This document shows positions 16,843 through 27,975 of a stretch of 64,000 bases of DNA, in pieces. The translations under genes and the position numbers were made by a program. This DNA comes from Caenimonas soli (lineage in GTDB: Bacteria; Pseudomonadota; Gammaproteobacteria; Burkholderiales; Burkholderiaceae_C). A model generated the notes under the pieces. It saw only the letters and a list, made by a program, of their open reading frames with translations, had not been told where the DNA came from and made no database searches. Each line of letters starts with the position of its first letter. Position 1 is the first letter of the stretch. The stretch lies in assembly GCF_013155545.1 (NCBI RefSeq), contig NZ_JABJVV010000019.1:38111-102110 (forward strand), written 5' to 3'.

Positions 16843-17763
16843 ATGCGTATCACCGTCTGCCTGACCGAGTCGAAACCCGCGCCCTGGCTCCAAGGCCTGC
16901 GGGCGGCGCTGCCCGAGGCCATCGTCGAAGAGTGGGCGCCCGGCGCGCCGCAAGCCGATCACGCCGTGGTCTGGGCGCCGCCGCAGCAGTTCCTGGACGA
17001 GCAGTCGCGGCTCAAGGGCATCTTCAATATAGGCGCGGGTGTGGACGCGCTGATGAAGCTGAAGCTGCCTGCCTCTGCCAAGGTGGTGCGCATCGATGAC
17101 GGCGGCATGGCGGTGCAGATGGCCGAGTTCGTCTGCCATGCCCTGATCCGCCATTTCCGCGAGCTCGATTGCTACGAGGACGACGTTCGCCACGGTGCAT
17201 GGTCGTATCGCCGGCCCCGCCAACGGGTGGAGTTTCCTGTGGGCATCATGGGCCTGGGCGTGCTGGGAGAACGGGTGGCGCAGGCCGTGGCGCATTTCGA
17301 GTTCCCGGTGCTGGGGTGGAGCCGCACGCCCAAGACCGTGCCGGGTGTGCGTTGCTACGCCGGCCAGGAGCAGTTCGACGCGTTCCAGGCTGCCACGCGG
17401 GTTCTGGTGTGCCTGTTGCCCCTGACGCCCGAAACCCAGGACATCATGAACGCGCGCAGCCTGTCGCGGCTGATGCCGGGCGGCTATGTGATCAATGTCG
17501 CGCGGGGAGCGCACCTGGTGGACGATGACCTGATCGCCCTGCTCGACAGCGGCCACCTGGCTGGGGCCGCGCTGGACGTGTTCCGCACCGAACCGCTGCC
17601 GGAGGGGCATCCGTTCTGGCGCCATCCCAAGATCACCGTCACGCCGCACACCTCGGCCCGTACCCTGCGCGAGGAGAGCATTGCGCAGATCACGGGGAAG
17701 ATCCTGGCCCTGGAGCGGGGAGAACCCATCGCCGGTGTGGTTGACCCAACCCGTGGATACTGA
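16843..17763 (+). CDS. Glyoxylate/hydroxypyruvate reductase A-type dehydrogenase
   Basis: 306 residues. NAD(P)-binding glycine motif G-L-G-V-L-G-E-R (about 137-144), then W-S-R-T-P-K, V-A-R-G-A-H-L-V, and catalytic His in T-P-H-T-S-A-R. This is the GhrA branch of D-2-hydroxyacid dehydrogenases, which reduce glyoxylate or hydroxypyruvate. It lies between carboxylase alpha and HMG-CoA lyase with short gaps (12 and 6 bases). Its place in leucine catabolism is not obvious and may reflect a different 2-oxoacid substrate. Confidence 0.88.
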   Translation: MRITVCLTESKPAPWLQGLRAALPEAIVEEWAPGAPQADHAVVWAPPQQFLDEQSRLKGIFNIGAGVDALMKLKLPASAKVVRIDDGGMAVQMAEFVCHALIRHFRELDCYEDDVRHGAWSYRRPRQRVEFPVGIMGLGVLGERVAQAVAHFEFPVLGWSRTPKTVPGVRCYAGQEQFDAFQAATRVLVCLLPLTPETQDIMNARSLSRLMPGGYVINVARGAHLVDDDLIALLDSGHLAGAALDVFRTEPLPEGHPFWRHPKITVTPHTSARTLREESIAQITGKILALERGEPIAGVVDPTRGY

Positions 17764-17769
17764 AGTCCT

Positions 17770-18678
17770 ATGAAACTGCCTACCAAAGTCAAACTGGTCG
17801 ATGTGGGCCCGCGCGACGGCCTGCAGAACGAGAAGGAGCCGGTGCCGGCCGAGGTCAAGATCGGCCTGGTGCACCGCCTGCAGGACGCCGGGCTCAAGGA
17901 AATCGAGGTCACCAGCTTCGTCTCGCCCAAATGGGTGCCGCAGATGGCCGACAACGCCCAGGTCATGGCCGGCATCCAGCGCAAGCCGGGCGTTCGCTAC
18001 TCGGTACTCACGCCCAACATGAAGGGTTTCGAAGCGGCGCTTGCCAGCAAGCCCGATGAGATCGTGGTGTTCGGCGCGGCCAGCGAAGCCTTCAGCCAGC
18101 GCAACATCAACTGCTCGATCGAGGAAAGCATAGAGCGCTTCGCGCCCGTCGTCGAGGCGGCCAGGGCCAAGGGCATCTACACCCGGGCCGCGATTTCATG
18201 CGCGGTGGGCTGCCCCTATGAAGGCGAGGTCGCGCCCGAACGCGTCGAGATGGTGGCGCGCCTGATGAAGCAGATCGGCGTGCAGCACGTCGGCGTGGCC
18301 GACACCATCGGCGTCGGCACGCCGGTCAAGATCCAGCGAGCCCTGGAAGCCGCACTCAAGCATTACGACATCGACGACATCTCCGGCCATTACCACGACA
18401 CCTATGGCCAGGCGTTGGGCAACACGCTGGCATCCCTGGAGATGGGTGTGTGGCAGTTCGACACTTCTTCCGCCGGCCTGGGGGGCTGCCCCTATGCCAA
18501 GGGGGCCACCGGCAACGTGGCAACCGAAGACGTGGTGTATATGCTTCACGGGATGGGCATAGACACCGGCATCGACCTGGACAAGCTGATCGACGCGGGC
18601 AAGTACATCAGCGACTTCCTGCAACGCAAGCCGAATTCGCGGGCCGCCACGGCCATCTTGAACAAGAGGGCCGGTTGA
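17770..18678 (+). CDS. liuE: Hydroxymethylglutaryl-CoA lyase
   Basis: 302 residues, the usual length. Motifs: VDVGPRDGLQNE (metal and catalytic residues), H-Y-H-D-T-Y-G-Q, and GGCPYAKGATGNVATED, which includes the catalytic Cys loop. The enzyme cleaves HMG-CoA to acetoacetate and acetyl-CoA, the last step of leucine breakdown. Six bases after the reductase stop, so in the same operon. Confidence 0.95.
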   Translation: MKLPTKVKLVDVGPRDGLQNEKEPVPAEVKIGLVHRLQDAGLKEIEVTSFVSPKWVPQMADNAQVMAGIQRKPGVRYSVLTPNMKGFEAALASKPDEIVVFGAASEAFSQRNINCSIEESIERFAPVVEAARAKGIYTRAAISCAVGCPYEGEVAPERVEMVARLMKQIGVQHVGVADTIGVGTPVKIQRALEAALKHYDIDDISGHYHDTYGQALGNTLASLEMGVWQFDTSSAGLGGCPYAKGATGNVATEDVVYMLHGMGIDTGIDLDKLIDAGKYISDFLQRKPNSRAATAILNKRAG

Positions 18679-18764
18679 TGAGCGTCGCCGGGCCGCCCCA
18701 AGACGCGAAGGCCCCCTCGGGGGGCAGCGCAGTACACGAAGTGACAAGCGTGGGGGCTCCATGA
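18678..18764 (+). CDS. Possible 28-codon repeat-encoded ORF coupling two genes
   Basis: The ATG at 18678 overlaps the HMG-CoA lyase stop (TGATG) and its TGA at 18762-18764 overlaps the ATG at 18761 of the next gene (ATGA). It encodes 28 residues and its body is the GC-rich repeat. It has no independent ribosome site. It may allow terminating ribosomes to pass through the repeat and restart at the YbaK gene. A protein function is unlikely; this is an inference from the overlaps only. Confidence 0.3.
   Translation: MSVAGPPQDAKAPSGGSAVHEVTSVGAP
18711..18760. repeat. Palindromic intergenic repeat, copy 2 (inverted)
   Basis: Contains GCCCCCTCGGGGGGCAG and ends in AGCGTGGGGGCTCC. Reverse-complemented, it matches the order and spacing of copy 1 at 12179-12220: GCCCCCACG, a short A/T-containing spacer with TTCGT, then CTGCCCCCCGAGGGGGC. 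It lies directly before the YbaK gene. Confidence 0.7.
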
Positions 18765-19279
18765 TGTGTGGGGCTGAAATGCATTCGTTGCCCGAAGGCG
18801 TGCAACGGGTGGCGCGCGCCCTGCAAGAAAAAGGCCATCCGCATTCGCCGCAGATGCTGGACGACGCCGCGCGCACCGCGCAGCAGGCCGCCGATGCGTT
18901 GGGCATCGCCGTTGGCCAGATCGCCAAGAGCATCATCTTCCGTCGCAAATCCGATGACGCGGCCGTGCTGGTGATCACCTCCGGCGACCGCCGTGTGGAC
19001 GAGAAGAAAGTCGAGGCGCTGGTGGGCCAGGGCGGAAAGCTCGGCCGCGCCGATGCCGAGTTCGTGAAGAGCCGCACCGGTTACTCGATAGGCGGCGTAT
19101 CGCCGCTGGCCCACGCCCAGCCGCCCGTGACCCTGATCGACCGCGAGTTGTTCCGCTTCGATGAGATCTGGGCGGCGGCGGGCCATCCGCACGGCGTGTT
19201 CAGGCTGCGGCCGCAAGACCTGGAGCGGCTCACCGGAGCGCCCGTGGCGGACGTGGTGCAGCACACGGAAGGCGGCTGA
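18761..19279 (+). CDS. YbaK/EbsC-family (aminoacyl-tRNA editing-like) protein
   Basis: 172 residues from 18761; an ATG at 18779 would give 166 residues and an N-terminus (MHSLPEGVQRV) more like relatives. I kept 18761 because its ATG overlaps the stop of the repeat ORF as ATGA. Motifs: KSIIFRRKSDDAAVLVI, YSIGGVSPLAH and FRFDEIWAAAGHPHGVF. This is the YbaK fold, which deacylates mischarged tRNA in characterised members. The last base of its stop is the first base of the next ATG. Confidence 0.85.
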   Translation: MMCGAEMHSLPEGVQRVARALQEKGHPHSPQMLDDAARTAQQAADALGIAVGQIAKSIIFRRKSDDAAVLVITSGDRRVDEKKVEALVGQGGKLGRADAEFVKSRTGYSIGGVSPLAHAQPPVTLIDRELFRFDEIWAAAGHPHGVFRLRPQDLERLTGAPVADVVQHTEGG

Positions 19280-19509
19280 TGGCTGCGATCGACCTGTTGG
19301 CCAAGCGCGCCCGCCTGGTAGGCGCGGGCTTGGCGGGCGACGTGCCTTCGCCCTGCATTTCCATCTGCAAGCTGGATTCGGCGACCGAATTCTGCGAGGG
19401 CTGTTTTCGAACGCTCGACGAGATTGCGGCCTGGGGACGGATGGACGACGAATCCAAGCGCGCGGTCTGGCAGCTGATTGCAGAGCGACTGGGGCAAAAG
19501 ACGGCATGA
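19279..19509 (+). CDS. DUF1289 small cysteine-containing protein
   Basis: 76 residues. The ATG shares one base with the YbaK stop. It carries P-C-I-S-I-C-K-L and C-E-G-C-F-R-T, four Cys that likely bind a metal, followed by E-I-A-A-W, typical of DUF1289. Function unknown. Its stop overlaps the next ATG by four bases (ATGA). Confidence 0.88.
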   Translation: MAAIDLLAKRARLVGAGLAGDVPSPCISICKLDSATEFCEGCFRTLDEIAAWGRMDDESKRAVWQLIAERLGQKTA

Positions 19510-20144
19510 AGCAGATCACCTTCTATCTGGATTTCGTCTCGCCCTATGCCTACCTGGCCTTCGAGAAGTTGCCCGATGCCCTCCAAGGTCTGAGCTACGC
19601 CGTGGAGTACAGACCGGTGCTCTTTGCCGGCCTGCTCAAGCACCTTGGACAGCTGGGCCCCGCCGAGATCGGGCCCAAGCGCGACTGGACCTACCGGCAG
19701 GTGGTCTGGCTGGGCCACAGCCTGGGGATTCCGCTGCAGATGCCCGCCGCGCATCCGTTCAACCCGCTGGCGTTGCTGCGGCTGGCGCTGGCCAGCGGCT
19801 CGCAAGGCGCGGCCAACCGCTATGTGTGCGAGACGATCTTTCGCCATGTCTGGCGCGGCGGAGCCGACGCCACGGAGGCGCAGCGCCTGGAAACGCTCAA
19901 GCAATCGCTCAATCCCGTGCGCGATCCGGCCAACGAGGACGTGAAGGCAGAACTCAAGGCCAACACCGACGAGGCGATCGCGCGCGGCCTGTTCGGCGTG
20001 CCTACCTTGGCCGTGGACGACAAGCTGTTCTGGGGCCTGGATGCCCTGCCCATGCTGCGCGCCTACCTCGAAGGCGATCCCTGGTTCAGCGGGGGCGATT
20101 GGGACGCTGCTGCGCAGTTGCCCGGCCGGCAGCGCACGAGGTAA
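19506..20144 (+). CDS. 2-hydroxychromene-2-carboxylate isomerase family (DsbA-like, GST-kappa)
   Basis: 212 residues. ATG at 19506 overlaps the previous stop. Begins with a strand and DFVSPYAYLAF, where the Ser near residue 12 is the glutathione-site residue of this family; later F-G-V-P-T-L-A-V contains the cis-Pro. The named enzyme acts in naphthalene breakdown, but most chromosomal relatives have unknown substrates. No aromatic-degradation genes are near, so treat the name as a family label. Confidence 0.85.
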   Translation: MKQITFYLDFVSPYAYLAFEKLPDALQGLSYAVEYRPVLFAGLLKHLGQLGPAEIGPKRDWTYRQVVWLGHSLGIPLQMPAAHPFNPLALLRLALASGSQGAANRYVCETIFRHVWRGGADATEAQRLETLKQSLNPVRDPANEDVKAELKANTDEAIARGLFGVPTLAVDDKLFWGLDALPMLRAYLEGDPWFSGGDWDAAAQLPGRQRTR

Positions 20145-20145
20145 T

Positions 20146-20646
20146 TCAACTCACGTGCAGTTCGCGGTGTTCGCCCAGCTTGGGCGGTGCCCCTGAAACG
20201 GCGGCGCTGGCGATCTTGAGCAGCTGCCTCGTCTTGCTCTCCTTGATATTCCAGTACTCGGCGTGCCGGATCTCGACCTCGACGAGTTCCAGGTTGGGGT
20301 CTTCGGCGCCGCCCGGGAACCAGGCCTTTTCCAGGGCGTTGAACAGGCGCTTCTTGGTGGCCAGATCTTCGCTGATGCGCGCTTGTCCCGAGATGGAAAC
20401 GTAGACATCCTTCTCTGGTTCGGAATACGTGACGCACACGGTGCCGTCGGCGAGCAGCCGCTGCCCGAGTTCCGTTTCCCTGGCTACGAAGAAGTACAGC
20501 GGATCGCCCGGTTCCAGCGAACGGTTCTGCGTGGTCAGCGGATGCGAATGCATCCTGCCGTCGGGATGCTTGTGGGTCAGCATGGCATAGCGGATGCCCT
20601 TGATCAGCTTCCAAAGGCTGTGCTGGAATGTTTCGTCTTGGCTCAT
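20146..20646 (-). CDS. Pyridoxamine 5'-phosphate oxidase-like (general stress protein 26 type)
   Basis: 166 residues from the ATG at 20646. Split-barrel flavin-binding pattern: Y-A-M-L-T near residue 22, H-S-H-P-L-T, Y-F-F-V, V-C-V-T-Y, and YVSISGQARI, then K-A-W-F-P-G-G. This is the stress-protein-26 group, which binds FMN or FAD; the reaction is unknown. It converges with the isomerase-like gene, with one base between the stops. It is the gene nearest downstream of the kinase block but separated from it by about 107 bases. Confidence 0.88.
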   Translation of the reverse strand: MSQDETFQHSLWKLIKGIRYAMLTHKHPDGRMHSHPLTTQNRSLEPGDPLYFFVARETELGQRLLADGTVCVTYSEPEKDVYVSISGQARISEDLATKKRLFNALEKAWFPGGAEDPNLELVEVEIRHAEYWNIKESKTRQLLKIASAAVSGAPPKLGEHRELHVS

Positions 20647-20753
20647 GGTTTCCTTCCTGCTGCGGATGTAAGTCCGATGGTTGAAGCAGGGCAGGGCGCC
20701 GGCCATCGGCTGCAACCGCCGCCGGCTGTGGGCCTCGGCTGACAAGGCGGGAG

Positions 20754-21941
20754 CTAAAGAGGTAGCGTGAAGTAAAAAGTGGAGCCCGCATCCGGTGCGG
20801 ACTCGGCCCAGACGCGGCCGCCATGCCGGCCGATGATCCGGCCAACCACGACCAGCCCCAGTCCGCTTCCGGTCAGTTCGCTGTCCCGCTGCAGGCGCTG
20901 GGGCATCTTGAACAGTTGCTCGGCGTAGGCCATGTCGAAGCCGCGCCCCTGGTCGCGCACAAAGAACGCGACCTGGCCTTGCGCGTCCTCGCGGCAGCCG
21001 ACCTCGATGGTGGCCGGCTGCTGCGCGGGGGTGAACTTTCGCGCGTTGGCCAGCAAATGCCTCAGCGCGATCCGCACCTGGTTCCGGTCGGCATTGGCCC
21101 ACAGGCCCTTGTGAATGTCGGCGACCACGGGACGCTGCGGATCGGCCGCGCGCATTTCATCCAGCAGTTCGCTGGCCAGGTCGCCAAGTTCGACTCGCTC
21201 CATGGTGAGCGGGGCGCGCGATACGCTCTCCAGGAAAAGCAGGTCGTCGATCAGCTGCTCGGCCAGCCCCGCGTTGGCCTCGATCCGTGAGAGGTAGTGC
21301 AGCGTCTTGCCGGCCGCCGAGCCAGCCAGGGCCCGGCCCAGCAGCTGGCTGAAGGATCGCATCGCGGTCAGCGGAGCGCGAAGGTCATGCGACAGGGAAT
21401 GGGCGAAGGTTTCCAGTTGCTTGTGGGAACGATTCAGGGCTTCGATGTGCGACGCCGTCTGCCGGGCCAGATCCCACTTGGCCGTGAGTGTGCGGGCCAG
21501 TTGGCTGACTTCGATCAGATCGAACGGTTTCTTGACGACCAGCAGCCGGTCGCGCACGTCCAGCCGAGCCATGACGGATTCCCAGGGATGGTCGGAGTAG
21601 GCCGTGCAAATCACCACCTGCACCTGCGGATCGACTTCCCAGAGCCGCTCGATCGTCTCCACGCCGTCCCATCCCGGCGGCATCCGCATGTCGACGAAGG
21701 CCATGGCATAGGGGCGGCCGGATCGAAGCGCGGCTTCGGCCATCGCCACGCCCTCCCGTCCCTGGTAGGCCGAGTCCAGGTCGAAGCCGTGGCCGGCCGC
21801 TCGCACCGGCTGGCCAAACAGGGCCGTTTCGACCGCGTCGAGGTCCGCCCCCGGCCCGCGCGCCAGGATCTTGCGAAAGTCGCCGTGGATGGAACGGGTG
21901 TCGTCGATCAGCAGGATGCGGCGATTCGGCGACGCCGTCAT
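20754..21941 (-). CDS. Receiver-histidine kinase protein
   Basis: 395 residues. N-terminal receiver: acidic pair in L-L-I-D-D-T (D13, D14), phospho-acceptor D84 in F-V-D-M-R-M-P, Lys in V-V-K-K-P. Then a HisKA domain with H185 in SHDLRAPL and an HATPase_c domain with N-A-R-K-F, DQGRGFD and G-S-G-L-G-L. No membrane segment is seen. The receiver-first order suggests it takes a phosphate from an upstream kinase and controls its own kinase domain. Its start overlaps the previous gene's end by four bases; last gene of the block. Confidence 0.9.
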   Translation of the reverse strand: MTASPNRRILLIDDTRSIHGDFRKILARGPGADLDAVETALFGQPVRAAGHGFDLDSAYQGREGVAMAEAALRSGRPYAMAFVDMRMPPGWDGVETIERLWEVDPQVQVVICTAYSDHPWESVMARLDVRDRLLVVKKPFDLIEVSQLARTLTAKWDLARQTASHIEALNRSHKQLETFAHSLSHDLRAPLTAMRSFSQLLGRALAGSAAGKTLHYLSRIEANAGLAEQLIDDLLFLESVSRAPLTMERVELGDLASELLDEMRAADPQRPVVADIHKGLWANADRNQVRIALRHLLANARKFTPAQQPATIEVGCREDAQGQVAFFVRDQGRGFDMAYAEQLFKMPQRLQRDSELTGSGLGLVVVGRIIGRHGGRVWAESAPDAGSTFYFTLPL

Positions 21942-23497
21942 GGCGTGGGCTCCACTGGTTCGAACGGCAACTCCAGGGTGAAGATCGCCCCGCGACCGGG
22001 GCCGTCGCTGTGGACCGACAGCGTGCCGCCCATTTCGGAGGCCGCCTGCGCGCAGCTGTTCAGGCCGAAACCGTGGCCGTGTTTTCGGGTGGTGAAGCCA
22101 TGGGCGAACAGTCGGGTCCGGATGTCCTCGGAGATGCCTTCGCCTTCGTCCTTGACAGACACGCGCAAGCGGCTGCCGCCCGTTACGTGCGCGCTCACGG
22201 TGATCCGCCGCGCCTCCGAAGGCACGCCCTGCAGCGCGTCGCGGGCGTTGCCGATCAGGTTGACAAGGACCTGCAGAACCCGCGAGCGATCCAGCCTGGC
22301 GCGCGGAACGGCGCCTATATCCCGGACCACCGCCACCCGGTCGCGAGCCAGCGCCTCGGCATTCATGCGCAGGGCGTCCTCGACCAGGTCCGAGATACGC
22401 GCCGGCGCAACCACACCGGCCCTTCCCGCATAGGACTGCTGGGTGGTGACCACTTCCCTGATGTGATCGATGCTTCGGCTGAGGTGTCCCAGCTCTTCGC
22501 CCATGTCGTGCTGCTCCTGCAGCAGCGCCTGGGCGATGTCGCGCAAATAGCCTGGCAGCATCTGGCCCTTCTCGTCTCGCGTCAGGAAATCGCCCAGGTC
22601 GTCGGCGTGCTCATTCAGCATCTGCACGGCCAGGCGCAAGCCCTGGGCCCGCGAGGCGCCCAGCATTCCGCGCACCAGGCCGGCGGAGACAGTGACGCTG
22701 TTGAGGATGTTGCCGACGTTGTGCAGCACATTGGTGGCGACCTCCGCCATGCCGGCCCGGCGCGATGCTTCGATCAATTGCTTGTGCGCGGCATCCAGCT
22801 CCGCCTGCGCCAGCTTGCGTTCGGTGGTGTCGGTCACGATGCCGGTGTGGCAGACCAGTTTGTCCTCGCTGTCGCGCACCTGGAAGCCGCGCACCCGGAT
22901 CCACCGCTGCTCGCCGTCGGGCCGCTCGATGCGGTACTCGACGTCCAGGCTGCGGGCGTCCTGGGTGAGGGCCGAGAAGGTACGCACCACATGTTCGCGA
23001 TCCTCGGGCACGATGTAGTCGACCCACTTGTGGGGGCCGCCGTAAAGCGTCTTGGCCGGGCGCCCCCAGATCCGTTCGAAGGCCGGGCTCACGTAGCGAA
23101 CCACCTTCATGTCCGGCGAGCGGATCCAGAACGCGTCGGTGATGTTGTTGGCCAGCACGCGAAACTGCGCGTCGCTTTCGCGCAAGGCGGTTTCCGTCTG
23201 CTTGCGCTCCGTGATGTCGCGGATGAGAACCAGTATCTCCTCGTCCGGCAAGGCGGTGAGGCGAACCTCGTGGTCGGTCTCCCGGCCGTTTTCCGCCGCG
23301 CGACGTTCGATCGTGACGGGCGCCCGCTGCGCCATGACTTGTTGGAGCGCGTCCGCCAGGTCGCAGGCGATGGCCTCGAGCGCTGGTTCGGCGCGCGCCG
23401 CAGCGTTCAGGTCGAGGATGGTGCCGCGCCGATCCAGCCGGTAGGCCGGATCGGGGATGGCGTCGAAGAGCGTACGGTCCTTCGGCAAGCTGTGCAT
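21938..23497 (-). CDS. PAS-domain sensor histidine kinase
   Basis: 519 residues. A partial PAS (about 1-95), a full PAS/PAC (about 105-230), a coiled segment, then an H-box reading NVLHNVGNILNS, which belongs to the HWE/NtrB-like non-HisKA type rather than SHE-type, and HATPase_c motifs N-L-I-G-N-A, DEGEGI and HGFTTRKHGHGFGL. No transmembrane segments, so a cytoplasmic sensor. Ends overlap the receiver-kinase start. Confidence 0.9.
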   Translation of the reverse strand: MHSLPKDRTLFDAIPDPAYRLDRRGTILDLNAAARAEPALEAIACDLADALQQVMAQRAPVTIERRAAENGRETDHEVRLTALPDEEILVLIRDITERKQTETALRESDAQFRVLANNITDAFWIRSPDMKVVRYVSPAFERIWGRPAKTLYGGPHKWVDYIVPEDREHVVRTFSALTQDARSLDVEYRIERPDGEQRWIRVRGFQVRDSEDKLVCHTGIVTDTTERKLAQAELDAAHKQLIEASRRAGMAEVATNVLHNVGNILNSVTVSAGLVRGMLGASRAQGLRLAVQMLNEHADDLGDFLTRDEKGQMLPGYLRDIAQALLQEQHDMGEELGHLSRSIDHIREVVTTQQSYAGRAGVVAPARISDLVEDALRMNAEALARDRVAVVRDIGAVPRARLDRSRVLQVLVNLIGNARDALQGVPSEARRITVSAHVTGGSRLRVSVKDEGEGISEDIRTRLFAHGFTTRKHGHGFGLNSCAQAASEMGGTLSVHSDGPGRGAIFTLELPFEPVEPTP

Positions 23498-23507
23498 TGG
23501 TCGCAGT

Positions 23508-26498
<2,991 letters not shown>

Positions 26499-26502
26499 CT
26501 TC

Positions 26503-27669
26503 CTAGCGCTCCGATAAGGCCGTGATGGTCATCGTCTGGTTGTGCAATTCGCATCGAGCTCCCGGCGTGAAGGGAGAGATTTCGCCATAGGAGTAGAAGC
26601 CGGCCAGCGCCACGCCGTCCCCCAGCACATCGCGCACGGCTTCCACTTCTTCCTCTATGCGTTGCTTGAGGACCAGCTTGCGGCCGACGCAGCTGATAAG
26701 GAGCGCCAGTTCGGCTTCGCCCGAACCCAGCGCCTGGCTGCTGGTGCGGGCCGCGCCGGTGGCGCCGTCGATCAACCGATCGAAGTTGGCCTTCATCAGG
26801 CGGGCGCACGCGCCTTCGGGAATGTCCCCGGCGAACGTCATGCTTTGCGCGCTTTCGTCGATCGACAGGATGGTGCGGACCACCGGCGTCTCGCCCGAGT
26901 CGGCGCGGATGCTCAAGGGGAACAGCAGCCCGGTCGCCGGCAGGCCCTTGGCATGCTCGCCGAGGTACTGCTTGTAGAGGCCGAGGGCAGACTGCCCATC
27001 CAGTTCATACAAGACATTGGCCTTCGATTTGGTGATGAGCCTCTCCGGGCCGAAGGAGTCCCAGCCGCCCAGGGAGCCGAAGCCCACCTTCAGCCTGCTG
27101 CCGTACAGGCCCAGCGTGGCGATGGTGTCCTTCTCAGGCGCGTCGTTCTGGAACACCAGCGTTTCGCCGAAGCTCGCACCGTCGCCGGCCAGCCCGCCGG
27201 TCAGCGTCACGCCCTCGGGCAGATGCTTCATCATGCCGGCGACGAACTCGCTGCCGTTCACTTTCAAGCCGTCGGAAAGCACGAGGACATGCGCCAGCTT
27301 TTCTTCCGCGCCGGTCGCCCGGTCGCGGACCGAGGGCGGCAATTTCTTTGCAATCCATTCGCCGGCCTGGTAGCTGTCCGGGGTCTGGCTCAGGTTGACC
27401 TGCACGCTGCGGAACTGCGTGTGCTCGAAATGCACCGCCGTCACGACCAGCGAGTCATCGGACACCTGGGTGCCGCAGATTTCCCCGGCGGTGGAACAGC
27501 CAAAAATGTGCGCGACGGGGTAGTCTTTGCGGATCGCGGCGACCAGGTGGGCCTGCCGCAGGACGGCGGTGGCGCCGAACACCAGCACCAATTGAGAGGA
27601 CGCCAGCGGCCTGCCGGCAGACGGGACCCAGCCGTGCGCCTGCGTCCATTTTTTCTGTTCGATTTTCAC
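26503..27669 (-). CDS. FIST-domain sensory protein
   Basis: 388 residues. The start at 27669 is followed by MKIEQKKWTQ. FIST-N (about 25-220) has FGCSTAGEICG and S-D-G-L-K-V-N-G, and FIST-C (about 230-380) ends in G-F-Y-S-Y-G-E-I-S-P-F. FIST domains are proposed to sense small ligands such as amino acids. It is the first gene of the minus-strand signalling block, so it is a candidate input for the kinases downstream. Confidence 0.9.
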   Translation of the reverse strand: MKIEQKKWTQAHGWVPSAGRPLASSQLVLVFGATAVLRQAHLVAAIRKDYPVAHIFGCSTAGEICGTQVSDDSLVVTAVHFEHTQFRSVQVNLSQTPDSYQAGEWIAKKLPPSVRDRATGAEEKLAHVLVLSDGLKVNGSEFVAGMMKHLPEGVTLTGGLAGDGASFGETLVFQNDAPEKDTIATLGLYGSRLKVGFGSLGGWDSFGPERLITKSKANVLYELDGQSALGLYKQYLGEHAKGLPATGLLFPLSIRADSGETPVVRTILSIDESAQSMTFAGDIPEGACARLMKANFDRLIDGATGAARTSSQALGSGEAELALLISCVGRKLVLKQRIEEEVEAVRDVLGDGVALAGFYSYGEISPFTPGARCELHNQTMTITALSER

Positions 27670-27975
27670 GGGCGATCCTTAAGGAACTGAGATCAACCCC
27701 GTATGAGAACACCGGCACCGGAACGGCCCTTAGGGCATATCCTTCACTAAGCAAATTGCTTAAGCTCTGCAACCGGCTCATCGCGGGTTAACCCGGAGTC
27801 CGCAGCGCCGCACTCCGCATCGTGAAAAGCAGCTTGCGGGTTTCACCCTAAAGTGTCAGATCGCGTTCAGTTCCGTGAAAGGAGATGTTGGTTTCGCGTC
27901 AGAGCAGGGTCAGAGCCATATCCAAGAATTGCTTCACGTGTCCATGTCGGGCACTTCAACTCTTGGAGACAAACC
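27670..27975. other. Intergenic region between the FIST block and the MFS gene
   Basis: 306 bases shared by two divergent starts. It holds the near-perfect palindrome at 27748-27762 and a run of short possible start codons, but I see no convincing protein frame. An in-frame GTG at 27853 would lengthen the transporter by 41 residues; the added peptide does not look like an N-terminus of this family. Confidence 0.6.
27748..27762. promoter_or_regulatory. Palindrome, possible operator
   Basis: TAAGCAA and TTGCTTA flank a single central base, a 7+7 inverted repeat in an otherwise GC-rich spacer. It lies 79 bases before the FIST start and 214 before the MFS start. The binding protein is unknown. 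Confidence 0.4.

Noticed and set aside
14761..17874. 1037-residue open frame on the minus strand
   Set aside because: It lies opposite carboxylase alpha and the hydroxyacid reductase, which have full family motifs. Its His/Arg/Gly-rich composition is typical of an antisense shadow.
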